DNA of 64,000 nt from Chamaelirium japonicum. Taxonomy: Eukaryota; Streptophyta; Magnoliopsida; Liliales; Melanthiaceae. The stretch is taken from NCBI GenBank assembly GCA_947650365.1, contig OX393556.1, positions 78,359,579 through 78,423,578 on the forward strand. Reading direction: 5' to 3'. Below the pieces are notes generated by a model. That model had not been told where the DNA came from, did not search any database, and saw only the letters and a list, made by a program, of their open reading frames with translations. Position numbers and translations under genes: made by a program. Below are positions 10,884-23,235 of the stretch, piece by piece; positions within the stretch are counted from its first letter, which is position 1, and every line of letters begins with the position of its first letter.

Positions 10884-12836
10884 TGTAGCTCGTGTGTCCT
10901 TAGCGTGGATTTTCTGTATTAACATTAATAAAGATGACTTTTGTTATTGCTTTAATTAGAATACTACTCTGGTATATGATAATACTCATATAATAAAAGG
11001 ACCCTAGGGAACACAGTAGGCCACTGAGGCGCATGGAGGATCCATGCTTGGGAGACCCAGTGGACCAGTTCTGTGTAGACCTAGAACTAGTTCACAGCTT
11101 AGGTAATACCGATCACTTCACCGAGAACAAGCTGTTGGCAGGTAGAGGATGTGGTGAAGACTCCACCACGGGAACATGGGATTCCCATTCACCTAACCAA
11201 GCACGATGATCGTGTTGAACAGGAACCAAGACGGTGCACGGTTCAGTGATTCAGACACTGGTGCAGAAATCGTCATACTACTATAGATAATCTGTCCTTA
11301 ACCCTGAGGGACCATGCTCACTGGGCCAACCAGTTGAGTGGTGCTTTGATGTGCCAATGTGTGTGGACCTTCCATAGTCCAATACCACGGTATGCTGGGT
11401 TACCCGGCTGACGCTTGAGTGACATGTAATCCCTACAGGTTATCCGACGTCCAATGTTGGATGGGTGCGTTTTGATGAGTCAATCTATCCACACAGTTAA
11501 CCCAGGCCTGGTGGTTGTCAGTATGACTGATGATATTCTGGATGCTAGGCATAACACCGGAAGGTGTGTGGTGTTATAGATGACAAGTCATCAAACCCTA
11601 GTCAGATAATCGATAGGGATCTAACGGTGCTCCCCACCGCCCGAGTCGTATCATGGCACCAGTAATAGGAGGGATAAGGATTATCGGAGTATAGTAGAGA
11701 ACAGGGTTACGAGGGAGTAACATAAGTTTAGGATCACTAGAGTTCAACTCACGTCGCACTCTGGGTGGCTACGCGGGTTAATCAGATTAGGACTGATTAA
11801 TGGAACTTTCGGCGTGTCACCGGAATAGTTAATCAGGGATCCGGTTGGAGCTAGAGATCCCGAACCCTGAAGGTTCCACCCTATCGTTGTGTATAGAAAT
11901 TGTTCCCCGACCTAGTTGGATACGTTGGATGCGAAGTAGCTCGATGGAGCGCAAGCCCGGAGCCAAAGAACCTAATTCACATGTGTTACGGGCCGTAGGG
12001 GTATTTTGGTAAATACTAAAATATGGCTCAGAACATATTGAATATGAATCTTAGATTGAGCGGAATAATTCCAGGAGCTCACAGGCGCTGACAGAACTCG
12101 ATTCCGAGTAGCGCACCTCACTCAGTCTCACTTTCAGTTTTCCGTTTTTCGTGAAGGGCGTTTTCGTCCGGACTTCACGATAGACACCCGGAAGACCTAA
12201 ATCCGACCCCCCCTCATCCCTATCCACCTAGGGGCCGGCCCTAGGCTCCTTGGAGCCATGGGAGACCGGCCCTATAAAGGAAATAGGGAGGGGAGGGCCG
12301 GCCCTAATGCTTCTACTCCCTCCCCTCCAAAAATCCGACCCCTAGTCCTCCTCCTTTGTGGTTTCGGCCAAGGAAAAGAGTGGAAGAAGAAGGGAGAAGG
12401 AAGAGGAAGGAAGGAGAAGGAAGAAAGGAGAAAGAGGAGGAGAAAATCTCACGGCTCGCCATCGTCTTCGCAACGGATTCCTTTGTCGGCTCGTAATCCC
12501 TGCACTCAGAGACGGGATTTCGAGGATTCTTCAATTCGCAAAGGACAAGGTGCTATCCGACAGTTTCCCTTGCGATTCAAGTGCGGTTCTTCATCATTCC
12601 ATAATCTCCGGATCATAGATCCTTAAGGTATGATGAATCTAAACACCTAAGTAGATGCATGCATGTCTTCCGTAGATCGTAGTATGCCTCTAGGGTGTCC
12701 GCACATATGCTAAGATCATAGATTTGCATGTAGATTGTTTTGTATCACGAATTGTAATGAAACATACACCGTATGATCTTCGGATCTTTCTTTTTGCTTC
12801 CGCTGCGACTCTGATTAGCAGAACCTAATTCCAACA
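10884..12836 (+). mobile_element. 5' LTR of the copia element
   Basis: TGTAGCTCG to CCAACA, 1953 bp. A TATA box (CCCTATAAAGG, about 12268-12278) precedes a purine-rich stretch (12370-12450). The long GA-rich frame that overlaps it is not considered coding. It is very similar to the 3' LTR along its length with scattered, mostly transition, differences, indicating moderate age. Confidence 0.95.
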
Positions 12837-12838
12837 AT

Positions 12839-12851
12839 TGGTATCAGAGCA
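12839..12851 (+). other. Primer-binding site (initiator Met-tRNA)
   Basis: TTGGTATCAGAGC lies three bases after the LTR end. TGGTATCAGAGC is the classic plant copia PBS complementary to the 3' end of tRNA-iMet. Confidence 0.95.
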
Positions 12852-14771
12852 CGCTTTGGTGTATGTTTCATGCATGAATTCGTGAAAACATCATGTGAAT
12901 ATATGATGGCATATGTTTTCATCGGGGTTCGGCGTAGATCATGCATATGGATTGTGCTATGTATCATCTTTTTGCAGGTGCCGCATGAATAGTAATATGT
13001 AATTGTATGCATCCGGGGGTCGGACCCCGGATTTAATTTTGTATTGATTATTATTGTGGATTTGTAAGGCTCTAGATGGGTGAGGGTAGGGGTTGACCAT
13101 CCTTGGTTCCCTGGCCATGTTTCTAGGATTGTCTTCTTTACTTTCTAGCAAAATTGTACATGAACGAGCACTTGCTCGGAGCGTGTTAGTTTTTCGGTCA
13201 CAGGAAGAAGAAGATGATGCTACATCCACGGTTCGGGCAAGTGGTACCATGGCGTGCAAAGACCTGGCAAAAGCATGCACGTTGGCGATGAAGGGGATCG
13301 TCATCAGAGATCGTGCAGAATGGAAAAGCGGGATATCTTGGCTGTGCTATTCAGGTTCAGGGGTCGGACCCTGGATTTGATTCAGTTTGGATGTTTTTCT
13401 GTTGTTTCTCTTTATTTCGTATTTAGAGAACCCCGATGATAATATGATTATCTAGCTTGTGAGTTTGTCTCTAGATCAGGCTTAGGGTTAGTACTAAGCT
13501 TATGGATTCATCGGTGTCTCTAAATGCTTCTAACACGTGCGAATCCGGTGGCTAGCTAAAAGAAAAGGTGGTAACCGCCCTCGTGGTAGTTCAGGTAGCC
13601 AAGTATTGTGAACCGAGATAGACGCAGTGTTAGATTTGTTTAGTGATAATTAACTAATGTCTCCATAAGAAGTATGATAACCCTAGTGGGATGCCCTTTC
13701 CCCACGTGGTCCTAGCGACCAAGTTAGGTTAGGATTTCACTGTGTGATACCCGTTTCTAGATGACGTTTGATGGTAGTATGAACTCATCACGATTTGGTT
13801 ATGCCACCATTAGGTTGAGGTCCGGCGGAGGTTGTCGGATGTCCCTATTTGGCCAGCATCAAAACCTGTAATGAGATGAGGTCTACTATGACATCAGGCA
13901 TCAAATTGTGAACGAGGCGTCATCGTAGTGGGAGTCCTTTCCACGTTGACCTTAGGCTAGGCTCCAGATCTTAGGATTATGGACAAACTAGTGAAGTATC
14001 GGGATCCTTGGAATCTATGTAATGTGATCCTTGCAAGAAAGGCGAAAGCTGAGTATTCAAGGTAGGAACTATGATATTTTCCGAGGATACTAATGCTTTA
14101 CGGGAGGGTTTGTAATCCTAGTGGGAGCACGGTAGACCAGGGTCTAAGTCTAGGAGGTCGTGACCTTTCTAGATATGCATAAAACCTCATAAAGAAGGGA
14201 TGTGTAAGAGGTTCCCTCCAAAGGGGAGCCCCTGGCCTCCACAATCAACCGGCTAAGGGTCTGGGTGGGAGGTACGCAGTTCGATATTCCCACCAGGTGA
14301 GAGCTGTGTTTCCTTCCATGCTGGTTCACCTAGTGGTTTCCTTCGGGACATGGAGGATGCCGGTGGCAGTGGGTGACGGTTTTATCCTGCACCGCGGGAG
14401 CCTTTGAACCCCCCTACCGACACCACCTAGATTTGTGGGAAGCATCCGAAAGCTTGTGTGAAGCCGTTGTTGCTGCGCACGCGGATCACATAAAGCTGGC
14501 CAAAAGAAGATTGGGATGTCTTTCAGTTTATCATGGGTAATACTGATGAAGACTGGGTCATAAACACCCCATTGGCAGAAGCGGTTGCATCCTCTTATCG
14601 AGATGCTGTCTCTAATTCAAGGCCGATAGTCTCAGTGCTCTAGCCCAGGGAATTTAGATTCCTGGATGTCTCCACTTAAGGTGGTGAAGACATAGCGGCT
14701 GGAGTAGACATTATCTATTTCTAAATTCTATGAAATAGATTGTAGTAGACCCTAACTATTGCTTTAAACCA
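12852..14771 (+). other. Untranslated leader of the copia element
   Basis: About 1.9 kb between PBS and gag with no supportable reading frame. It contains stop-rich sequence and short GC-rich stretches, and presumably the packaging region. No captured gene is recognised. Confidence 0.6.
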
Positions 14772-17700
14772 TTGTTTATAGAAATCATGACCAAGCTCGA
14801 CCCCCTTGCCTCCATACTTAATGATAACAAACTTACGGGACCAAACTACGAGGACTGTAAGCGTAACCTAATGCTCGTCCTAAGGGTTGGCAAACACACA
14901 ATTGTCCTAAGTACCCCTCAATCGGCCATGCCGGGACCAAGTGCAACTGAGGCCCAGTTAAAGGAATGGAAAGACTAGCTAGATGCTGATGAGATGTGCA
15001 AGTGCTACATTATGGCATCCTTGCAGACCATCCTTCAGAAGCAAGTCGAAGACATGGCCTTTGCTTCAGACATGATGCTCTACATGAAGAAAATGTTCGA
15101 GGGTCGTAGTCGGGTAACTCGTTACCTGACCATTAAGAAATTGGTGTCCACGAAGATGGCAGAGGGGACTTTTGTTCGGGATCATATGCTGAAGTTGTTT
15201 GGCTATGTGAACGAGCTTAGTTCCTTCGATGTCATCTTGGATGCAGAGATCCAGACCGATATTTTCCTCGCGTCTCGGTCAGGAGCGTTTGAGGGCTTCG
15301 TTACCAACTTCAACCTTAACCGATTGGAGATGTCTAACGCAGAGCTCCTAGTGGCACTCTAGGCGGTAGAGGACAGGATGAAGGCAGGAGCCCAATCCCT
15401 AAACGTGGAGCGAAATTCTTCTCTGAAAGCCAAGGGCAAGTTTCAGAAAAGAAAGTCTAAGAAGCCCGTGAAGATGGGCCAGGTGCAGTTGTAGGTTCCC
15501 AAGCAGAATGGTCCGGCGAAGCCCAAAGGAAAATGTTTCCGATGCGGCAAGAAGGGGCACTGGAAGGGAGACTGCCGTGCGGCTCCCAAGAAGGCTGAGA
15601 CAGGTATATCTCAAATCCACATAGTGGAATCCCTTGTAGTATCCAGTTGTTCTCCAGTTTTATGGATTGTGGATTCTGGTTCCACTAACCATGCTTGCAA
15701 TAATTTGCAGGGGTTCAAGGAGACAAGAAAACTGGATGATGGGAAGATAATCCTAAGCATGGGAACTGAGGTCGTGGCAGAGGCTGAAGCCATTGGAGAT
15801 GTCATCTTGCAGTTCCTTGATGGAAGAAGTTTATTACTTAGAGACATACTTTATGTACCGTCCTTGAGACGTAATTTAATTTCTGTTTCCTTATTGAATA
15901 ATGAAGGTTTTTCAGTTTTATTTGATGCTTCTGGTGTGTCAATTAAATTGAATGGTTCCTTTGTTTGTAAGGGAAAGATACAGAATGGTCTCTATGTAAT
16001 TAACTCCAATCATAAGCAGGATAACATAACTAGAGCTTGTGTGATTAATTCATCTAAAAGGAAAAATCCCTCAGATAATCCAACACTCCTTTGTCATCTA
16101 AGGCTTGGACACATAGCCTCATACAAGATTCACAGGTTGGTTAAGGTAGGACTCTTAAGTCCAAATGTTTCAGAAAGCCTACCGACGTGTGAGTTTTGCC
16201 TGGAAGGCAAGATGACTAAAAGGTCTTTCCAAGCCAAAGGTAGCAGATCTAAAGAGGTATTGGAGTTGGTACACACTGATGTATGTGGGCCCATAAGTGT
16301 CCGTGCCATAGGAGGCTTCGAGTATTTCATCACCTTCACGGATGATCACTCGAGGTTTGGATACATATACCTAATGCGGCGGAAGTCTGAATCCTTTGAT
16401 AAGTTCAAGGAGTTCAGAGCTGAAGCAGAAAAGCAGACGGGTAGAAGTATCAAGTCTCTTCGATCGGATCGAGGAGGCGAATACCTATCGGATGAATTTA
16501 TTGGGTACCTGTGTGAGCATGGGATTGTATCCCAGTTGATTGCACCACGAACACCACAACAGAACGGTATATCTGAGAGGAGAAACCAAACTTTGTTAGA
16601 CATGGTTCGGACTATGATGAGTTATGCAACATTGCCACCTAGTTTTTGGGGATATGCCCTAGAGACGGCAATATATACTTTGAACTTTGTTCCATCAAAG
16701 TCAGTACCCCTAACTCCTTGGGAGCTATGGTTGAAGCGAAAGCCAAGCCTACAACACTTTAGGATTTGGGGTTGTCTAGCATATGTGCGGAAGGACAAGC
16801 AAGATAAGATGGAGTCAAAAACAAAGGTATGTCTGTTCGTTGGGTATCCAAAAGGGACAAAGGGTGGTTTATTTTATGATCCTGAGGATAGAAAGGTTGT
16901 CATCTCGACGAATGTCGTATTCCTGGAGCAGGATTATTTAATAGACCATAAGCCCACCAGTAAAGTAGTTCTTAAAGAATTGCTTGGTACTGATGGGAGT
17001 ACGCAGATAGAAAACGTAGTGGGAGCCGATACCACTAAGATTAACGGTACTGTAGAATCGACTCCTATGGAACCACCGCAGGTTCGTCGCAGTGGGAGGA
17101 CCACAAGTGCTCCTGATAGATACATTGGAGAAGCCTTTATGGTTGATCCAGAGTTTCAGGAGAATGATCATCTGAACTATGACGAAGCGATGGTATCCAC
17201 TGACCATGCAGTATGGCAGGAAGCCATGGAGGCAGAACTGACATCGATGTTCCAAAATTCGGTCTGGACACTTGTAACACCACCTCACAATATTAAACCT
17301 GTTGGGTGTAACTGGGTGTACAAAAGGAAAAGAGATCCGGATGGTACCGTTGAGACTTACAAAGCTAGACTAGTCGCTAAGGGTTATACCCAGCGAGAAG
17401 GGATCAACTATGACGAAACCATTTCGCCAGTGGCTATGCTTAAGTCTATCCGGATCCTCTTGTCCATTGCAGCCCATTATGATTGGGAGATCTAGCAAAT
17501 GGACGTCAAGACCGCATTCCTCAATGGGGATTTGGAAGAAGACATCTACATGTCTCAGCCTCCAGGCTTTGTCGCAAAAGGTCAGGAAGGTCTGGTGTGC
17601 AAGTTGCAAAAGTCCATTTATGGACTGAAGCAAGCATCCAGAAGTTGGAACATGCGTTTTGATCAAGCTATCCAGTCTTATAGATTTGAACAGAACGTGG

Positions 17701-18739
17701 ATGAACCATGTGTTTATAAAAGGAGCGATAAGACTGCAGTAGTTTTTCTAGTGCTTTACGTGGACGATATCCTGCTCATCGGAAACGATGTTGGAACGTT
17801 GTCTACAGTGAAGGTGTGGTTATCCTCTCAATTTGACATGAAAGACCTAGGTGAAGCGAGTTATGTTCTGGGATCAAGGTAACTCGAGATCGCCAGAACA
17901 AGATTCTCTCGATGTCACAGTCAGCCTACATAGATACTATCTTGGTCAGATTCAGTATGCACAACTCCAAAAAGGGACTGGTTCCATTCAGATATGGAAT
18001 GAAGTTGTCCAAGGATCAGGGTCCTAAGACTCCTGAGGAGAGGGCAGAGATGCAAAAGATACCTTATGCTTCGGCAGTAGGGAGTCTGATGTATGCCATG
18101 CAGTGCACGAGACCAGATATATGCTATGCAGTAGGCATGATGGGCAGGTATCAATCAAATCCAGGTCTAGGGCACTTGACTGCTGTGAAAAGTATACTCA
18201 AGTATCTCCGTAGGACGAAAGATTATGAGTTAGTTTACTCTTCACAGGAACTGATGCCGATTGGATATACGGATTCTGACTTTGCGTCAGATCCGGAATC
18301 CAGGAGATCGACGTCAGGGTTTGTGTTTTCATTAGGAGGAGGAGCTGTCAGTTGGAGGAGCGTGAAGCAGGGATGCATCGCGGATTCGATGACAGAGGCT
18401 GAGTACGTTACTGCGTGCGAAGCAGCTAAGGAGGCGGTGTGGCTCAAGAAGTTCCTCACGGACTTAGGATGCGTACCGGGAGCTCAAGATCCTATTGTCC
18501 TTTACTGTGACAACAGTGAAGCGGTATCACAATCCAAGGAGCCAAGATATCACCAGAAGAGCAAGCATATCGAGCAGAAATACTACATTATCCGGGACTT
18601 GCAGAAGCAAGGGGAGGTTGCAGTGACTCAGGTGGCATCTACAGATAACATGGCAGACCCTTTCACAAAGGCATTACCGACCAAGGCTTTTGAGAAGCAC
18701 GTGGATGCCATGGGAGTTAAGACTGTTGTTCCCCGCTAG
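14772..18739 (+). pseudogene. Copia gag-pol polyprotein (4 TAG stops, 1 frameshift)
   Basis: One frame runs from ATG at 14787 (or just upstream) with TAG at 14976, 15360, 15492 and 17493, and shifts frame near 17880. Domains in order: Gag; a zinc knuckle C-x2-C-x4-H-x4-C (CFRCGKKGHWKGDC, about 15534-15577); aspartic protease (WIVDSGSTNHAC); integrase with a His/Cys zinc finger (HLRLGHIAS to CEFCLEGK) and D-D-E residues in HTDVCGP, RSDRGGEY and NGISERRN; RT (NWVYKRKRDPDGT, DVKTAFLNG and catalytic YVDDILLIG); RNase H (YTDSDFASD, ADSMTEAEYVTACEAAKEA, LYCDNSEAV). Product order and motifs are those of Ty1/copia. The stops are each one C/G transition from Gln or Trp codons. It is not functional as it stands. 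Confidence 0.95.
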
Positions 18740-18740
18740 G

Positions 18741-18756
18741 CCAAGTGGGAGATTGT
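18741..18756 (+). other. Polypurine tract of the copia element
   Basis: CCAAGTGGGAGATTGT immediately precedes the 3' LTR. AAGTGGGAGATTG is the usual plant copia polypurine tract, which primes plus-strand DNA synthesis. Confidence 0.9.
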
Positions 18757-20704
18757 TGTAGCTCGTGTGTCCTTAGCGTGGATTTTCTGTATGAACATTA
18801 ATAAAGATGACTTTGGTTATTGCTTTAATTAGAATACTACTCTGGTATATGATAATACTCATATAATAAAAGGACCCTAGGGAACACAGTAGGCCACTGA
18901 GGCGCATGGAGGATCCATGCTTGGGAGACCCAGTGGACCAGTTCTGTGTAGACCTAGAACTAGTTCACAGCTTAGGTAATGCCGATCGCTTCACCGAGAA
19001 CAAGCTGTTGGCAGGTAGAGGATGTGGTGAAGTCTCCACCACGGAAATGTGGGATTCCCATTCACCTGACCAAGCACGATGATTGTACACGAACCAAGAC
19101 GATGCACAGTTTAGTGATTCAGACACTAGTGCAGAAACCATCTTACTACTATAGATAATCTGTCCTTAACCCTGAGGGACCATGCTCACTGGGCCAACTA
19201 GTTGAGTGGTGCTTTGATGTGCCAACGTGTGCGGACCTTCCATAGTCCAATACCACGGTACGTTGGGTTACCCGGCTGGCGCTTGAGTGACATATAATCC
19301 CTACATGTTATCCGACGTCCAATATTAGATGGGTGCGTTTTGATGAGTCAATCTGTCCACACAGTTAACCCAGGCCTGGTGGTTGTCAGTATGACTGACG
19401 ATGTTCCGGATGCTAGGCATAGCACCGGAAGGTGTGTGGTGTTATAGATGACAAGTCATCAAACCCTAGTCAGATGATCAATCAGGATCTGACGGTGCTC
19501 CCCATCGCCCGAGTCGTATCATGGCACCAGTAATAGGAGGGATAAGGATTATCGGAGTATAGTAGAGAACAGGGTTACGAGGGAGTAACATAAGTTTAGG
19601 ATCACTAGAGTTCAACTCGCGTCGCACTCTGGGTGGCTACGCGGGTTAATCAGATTAGGGCTGATTAACGGAACTTTCGGTGTATCACCTGAACAGTTAA
19701 TCAGGGATCCGGTTGGAGCTAGAGATCCCGAACCCTAAATGTTCCACCCTGTCATTGCATATAGGAATTGCTCCCCGACCTAGTTGGATACGTTGGATGC
19801 GAAGTAGCGCGATGGAGCGCAAGCCTGAAGCCAAAGAACCTAATTCACATGTATTACGGGCTGTAGGGGTATTTTGGTAAATACTGAAATATGGCTCAGA
19901 ACATATTGAATATGGATCTTAGATTGAGCGGAATAATTCCAGGAGCTCACAGGCGCTGACGGAACTCGATTCCGAGTAGCGCATCTCACTCAGTCTCACT
20001 TTCAGTTTTCCGCTTTTCGTGAAGGGCGTTTTCGTCCGGACTTCACGATAGACACCTGGAAGACCTAAATCCGACCCCCCCTCATCCCTATCCACCTAGG
20101 GGCCGGCCCTAGGCTCCTTGGAGCTATGGGAGACCGGCCCTATAAAGGAAATAGGGAGGGGAGGGCCGACCCTAATGCTTCTACTCCCTCCCCTCCAAAA
20201 ATCCGACCCCTAGTCCTCCTCCTTTGTGGTTTCGGCCAAGGAAAAAAGAGGAAGAAGAAGGGAGAAGGAAGAGGAAGGAAGGAGAAGGAAGAAAGGAGAA
20301 AGAGGAGGAGAAAATCTCACGGCTCGCCATCGTCTTCGCAACGGATTCCTCCATCGGCTCGTAATCCCTGCACTCAGAGACAAGATTTCGAGGATTCTTT
20401 AATTCGCAAAGGACAAGGTGCTATCCGACAGTTTCCCTTGCGATTCAAGTGCGGTTCTTTATCGTTCCGTAATCTCCGGATCATAGATCCATAAGGTATG
20501 ATGAATCTAAACACCTAAGTAGATGCATGCATGTCTTCCGTAGATCGTAGTATGCCTCTAGGGTGTCCGCACATATGCTAAGATCATAGATTTGCATGTA
20601 GATTGTTTTGTATCACGAATTGTAATGAAACATACACCGTATGATCTTCGGATCTTTCTTTTTGCTTCCGCTGCGACTCTGATTAGCGGAACCCAATTCC
20701 AATA
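18757..20704 (+). mobile_element. 3' LTR of the copia element
   Basis: TGTAGCTCG to CCAATA (CA changed to TA at the very end), 1948 bp, matching the 5' LTR from end to end, including the TATA region near 20135. It is followed at once by the resumed MULE transposase frame. Confidence 0.95.
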
Positions 20705-21208
20705 TTTACCGCATCATTATATATTGAATAGGTGGACTATAAATACACTGGCTAATCCTGTATTTGATGTTGCTGGTGTCGAACTTTGTGGAAGTCATAA
20801 TACAGCATCATATACATCTACAGATGAATGGTCTCAAATCCTGCAAAAGTGCATCCTTAAAGCAATATCTTCACCTGAAGCTGGGAAGCTTTTCCACGAT
20901 GCATTGGTGAATGTTAATCAAGAATTGGATCAGTTGAAATCAAGTCAAGATCAGAATGAAAGAAGTTATGATTCCATTGTAACGTCATATCCACAGCAAA
21001 TATATATTCGTCCACCAGATGTTTCAAAAACTAAAGGCAGTGGGAAGAGATTTAAGGGAGGAAAGGAGATGTCTATGGAGCAAGCTAGATCTAAGGATCG
21101 TTTATGTCATGGATGTGGAATACGAGGATCAGATCATGACAAACGTAATTGTCCTGTATTACGAAAAATGGTTGAGTCACAAGGTTCAGTGGCATCTCCT
21201 AATGAAGG
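20705..21208 (+). pseudogene. FAR1-type MULE transposase, C-terminal part
   Basis: Continues the frame interrupted at 10883: after the target duplication it reads HHYILNRWTINTLANPVF, the segment that follows the SWIM motif in FAR1-type transposases, then a helical region, a basic patch (KGSGKRFKGGKEMSMEQ) and a Cys/His cluster (CHGCGIRGSDHDKRNCP) typical of the C-terminal end. A GT follows near 21208, so one more short exon (about 21297-21340) is possible. Together with 9162-10883 this is one gene. Confidence 0.85.
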
Positions 21209-21490
21209 TATTTTTTTTGTGAATAGATTTCCTCAAATGAATTTTTTCCTTAAAAGAAGTTTAATAATATGATATACTTGATTTTTTATGTAACAGAATG
21301 CACAAATCTAGATTGAGAAGAGAAATGAGCTTTTCATAGGGGAGTCACATACTGCGATGATCTTGGCAGGTAAAATCTTGTATCTTTGTTTTCTTTTTGT
21401 GTGATATATATGCAAGTGTTAGTACTATATGGTGGCTATGTGGTGGACTATGTTGTGGACTAATGTAATTTGTCAATAATGATGCATAAT

Positions 21491-21590
21491 GAGGAGTGAT
21501 AGGCTGCGGCATGCGGCATGGCAATAGATGTGGTATGTAGCTTGGACCGTCCGATTGGTTTGGATCGAACGGTCTCTTTACGTGCGGTGT
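21491..21590. repeat. Extra internal MULE terminus
   Basis: GAGTGATAGGCTGCGGCATG, AATAGATGTGGT, GGACCGTCCGATTGGTTT and GATCGAACGGT align with the first ~90 bp of the terminus at 7931, in the same orientation. It lies just after the transposase gene and before the captured host exons, and is not flanked by (TA)n. It suggests that the captured-gene part was once a separate MULE ending at 29394, or that an end was duplicated. Confidence 0.75.
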
Positions 21591-22109
21591 GAAGTGGGAT
21601 TATAGAAGCGATAAAAACAAATCGTGTGTGACTTCACGTCCCTTTACGTCAGCTTTGATGGGGATGGTTTTGAGAAATGAGAATCCTATATGGCCTCCAC
21701 ACTTGACAATCTTCAACAGGAACACTTGCATGGCCTTAAGTCTTGCTAATAATGTTTGGGGTTGGGATTTCACTATATTCAATGTTCTACTCCTTTGATG
21801 TTTCACTTCTCTTTTATCTTTGCAGTGAAAAGTTGATGGGTGACTTGAATCCTTTGATCCCCAATCAAGATGATAATTGGTGTTTAGAATCCTTGTTATT
21901 CCACTATCCTCAATGAATAGTTCTGATGATATTTTTTGTTTTGCAGGAGGGAAACTTTTTTTAACTCCGCCAATGTAGAGCTATAACTAGCTTTGCATTG
22001 CCGGTCCCAAGCCTGGGTAAAGGAGGAGGGAAAAAGGTTAATCCCTACGTATAATATGGACAAAGGCTATGATACTTCTATCAACTGGCTTGTGCTCTTT
22101 TTTGTGCAG
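21591..22109 (+). other. No recognised gene
   Basis: AT-rich sequence with GT/AG-like sites but no frame I can assign. It probably contains intron sequence of the captured synthetase gene, since it ends in a pyrimidine-rich stretch and TGCAG at the next exon. Confidence 0.4.
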
Positions 22110-22229
22110 CTCAAGGCGTTAGGTTTTTCAGATGATTGGGGTCATGAAATTTCCACCACTGAACCGGAAGATTATAAATGGACACAATGGATTTTTCTTC
22201 AGCTGTTGAAGAAAGGACTTGCATACCAG
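22110..22229 (+). pseudogene. Captured exon of leucyl-tRNA synthetase
   Basis: Exactly 40 codons between TGCAG and GTTTTG splice borders, open throughout. The peptide contains [20 protein letters not shown] and [18 protein letters not shown], the conserved catalytic-domain segment of bacterial/organellar-type leucyl-tRNA synthetase that follows the HIGH-motif region. Neighbouring exons are absent, so it cannot charge tRNA. It is on the transposase strand. Confidence 0.85.
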
Positions 22230-22774
22230 GTTTTGAACATAGGCCTTTGTTTTTTCACTTGCAGTGTACCTTATTTCTCCATTTCTTGAACTATGCAGGA
22301 TTGGCAGTCTGTTGGCTCTAGATAGAATTGGATGGGTCTCTAATATATCTAAGCTATCAAGAGGAATACATTTCACCTCTATCTGGTTAATTTTATTTGT
22401 GTAGTAACAAAGCTAACTATGCCGAAATGAAAACAAACCCAGCCAAACAGACAAACTTGGTCACTAATAATATTAATATGTTGATTTTATGAATTTCAAT
22501 TATCTATACCTGTAAATAAATATACTAGAGGTTCAGTTACATGTGATGGATAATACCTGACTGTATTAAAGTGATAAATGTTTGTTTGAATTCCTTACAA
22601 TTGATTACATATTCGTAATCATATATTACAAAAGGGTTGTATCTGTACTCATTAAAAGGTCCTAGGACTTAGTTGATCAAGCTCTTACTGAAGTATACTA
22701 GAATCTGTTTGACGAAACAATGAATGTCTCATTATTTGCGTTGTTACTTATCACATCTTGTCATTTGAATATAG
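22230..22774. other. Non-coding, intron-like sequence
   Basis: AT-rich with no open frame of note; probably intron sequence of the two flanking captured fragments plus their junction. Confidence 0.4.
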
Positions 22775-23058
22775 AAAGATCTTCCAAGCTCATCTTGTGG
22801 TCATTTGAAGTCATATTTTGTTGGTATGGGGTTTTCACCAACTCTCGTTGAGAAAGTGATTGAGGAGAACGGTAGTTTACATACAAACACATAATATCTT
22901 TGTATCATCAGATATTTGCATGTATATAGCACTCTATTTTTTGTCCAGAAGTTTTTCACTTGTTCTTTTTTGAGATACAGGGACTAAAACCAGTTACATT
23001 ATTACATCCAGGTGAACATGACACTGACTTGCTTTTGGAGGCCCTTCTTGCGAATTCT
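22775..23058 (+). pseudogene. Captured two-exon fragment of a UBA-domain protein
   Basis: Exon A (22775-22871) and exon B (23012-23058) have AG/GT borders and join in phase 1. The peptide reads SYFVGMGFSPTLVEKVIEEN then GEHDTDLLLEALLANS, a UBA-like three-helix fold with its MGF loop and the terminal DxLLxxLL helix. UBA domains bind ubiquitin. The wording is closest, from memory, to the UBA repeats of plant DRM-type DNA methyltransferases, but that assignment is tentative. No methyltransferase motif is present. The 22872-23011 intron is intact. Confidence 0.65.
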
Positions 23059-23235
23059 GTAAGTGCTTGTTCCAATTCATTACTTGATTTATTTTTTTCT
23101 TTCTGTAATTGAGAAACTAAAGGTGAACTGGGTATAACTGCTTTTACAATATTTACGAACTTCCCACATATTTTAGCAATTACCAGAGCTTATTAAAATG
23201 TCACTCTATATTGGCCTTTTACAGAACATTCAAAT

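Larger units (their letters stand above)
10884..20704 (+). mobile_element. Full-length Ty1/copia LTR retrotransposon
   Basis: Two LTRs of about 1.95 kb, beginning TGTAGCTCGTGTGTCC, bracket a PBS, a long leader, one gag-pol frame in the copia order (Gag, protease, integrase, RT, RNase H) and a polypurine tract. The flanks are TTTACTGC on the left and TTTACCGC on the right, a short target duplication with one change (5-8 bp depending on where the degraded right LTR end is placed). It sits inside the MULE transposase: joining the flanks restores the SWIM-to-tail frame. The gag-pol is broken by four TAG stops and one frameshift. Confidence 0.95.

Noticed and set aside
12258..12626. 122-codon frame conserved in both copia LTRs
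   Set aside because: The two LTRs are identical by descent, so conservation says nothing; it overlaps the TATA box and leader and is low complexity.
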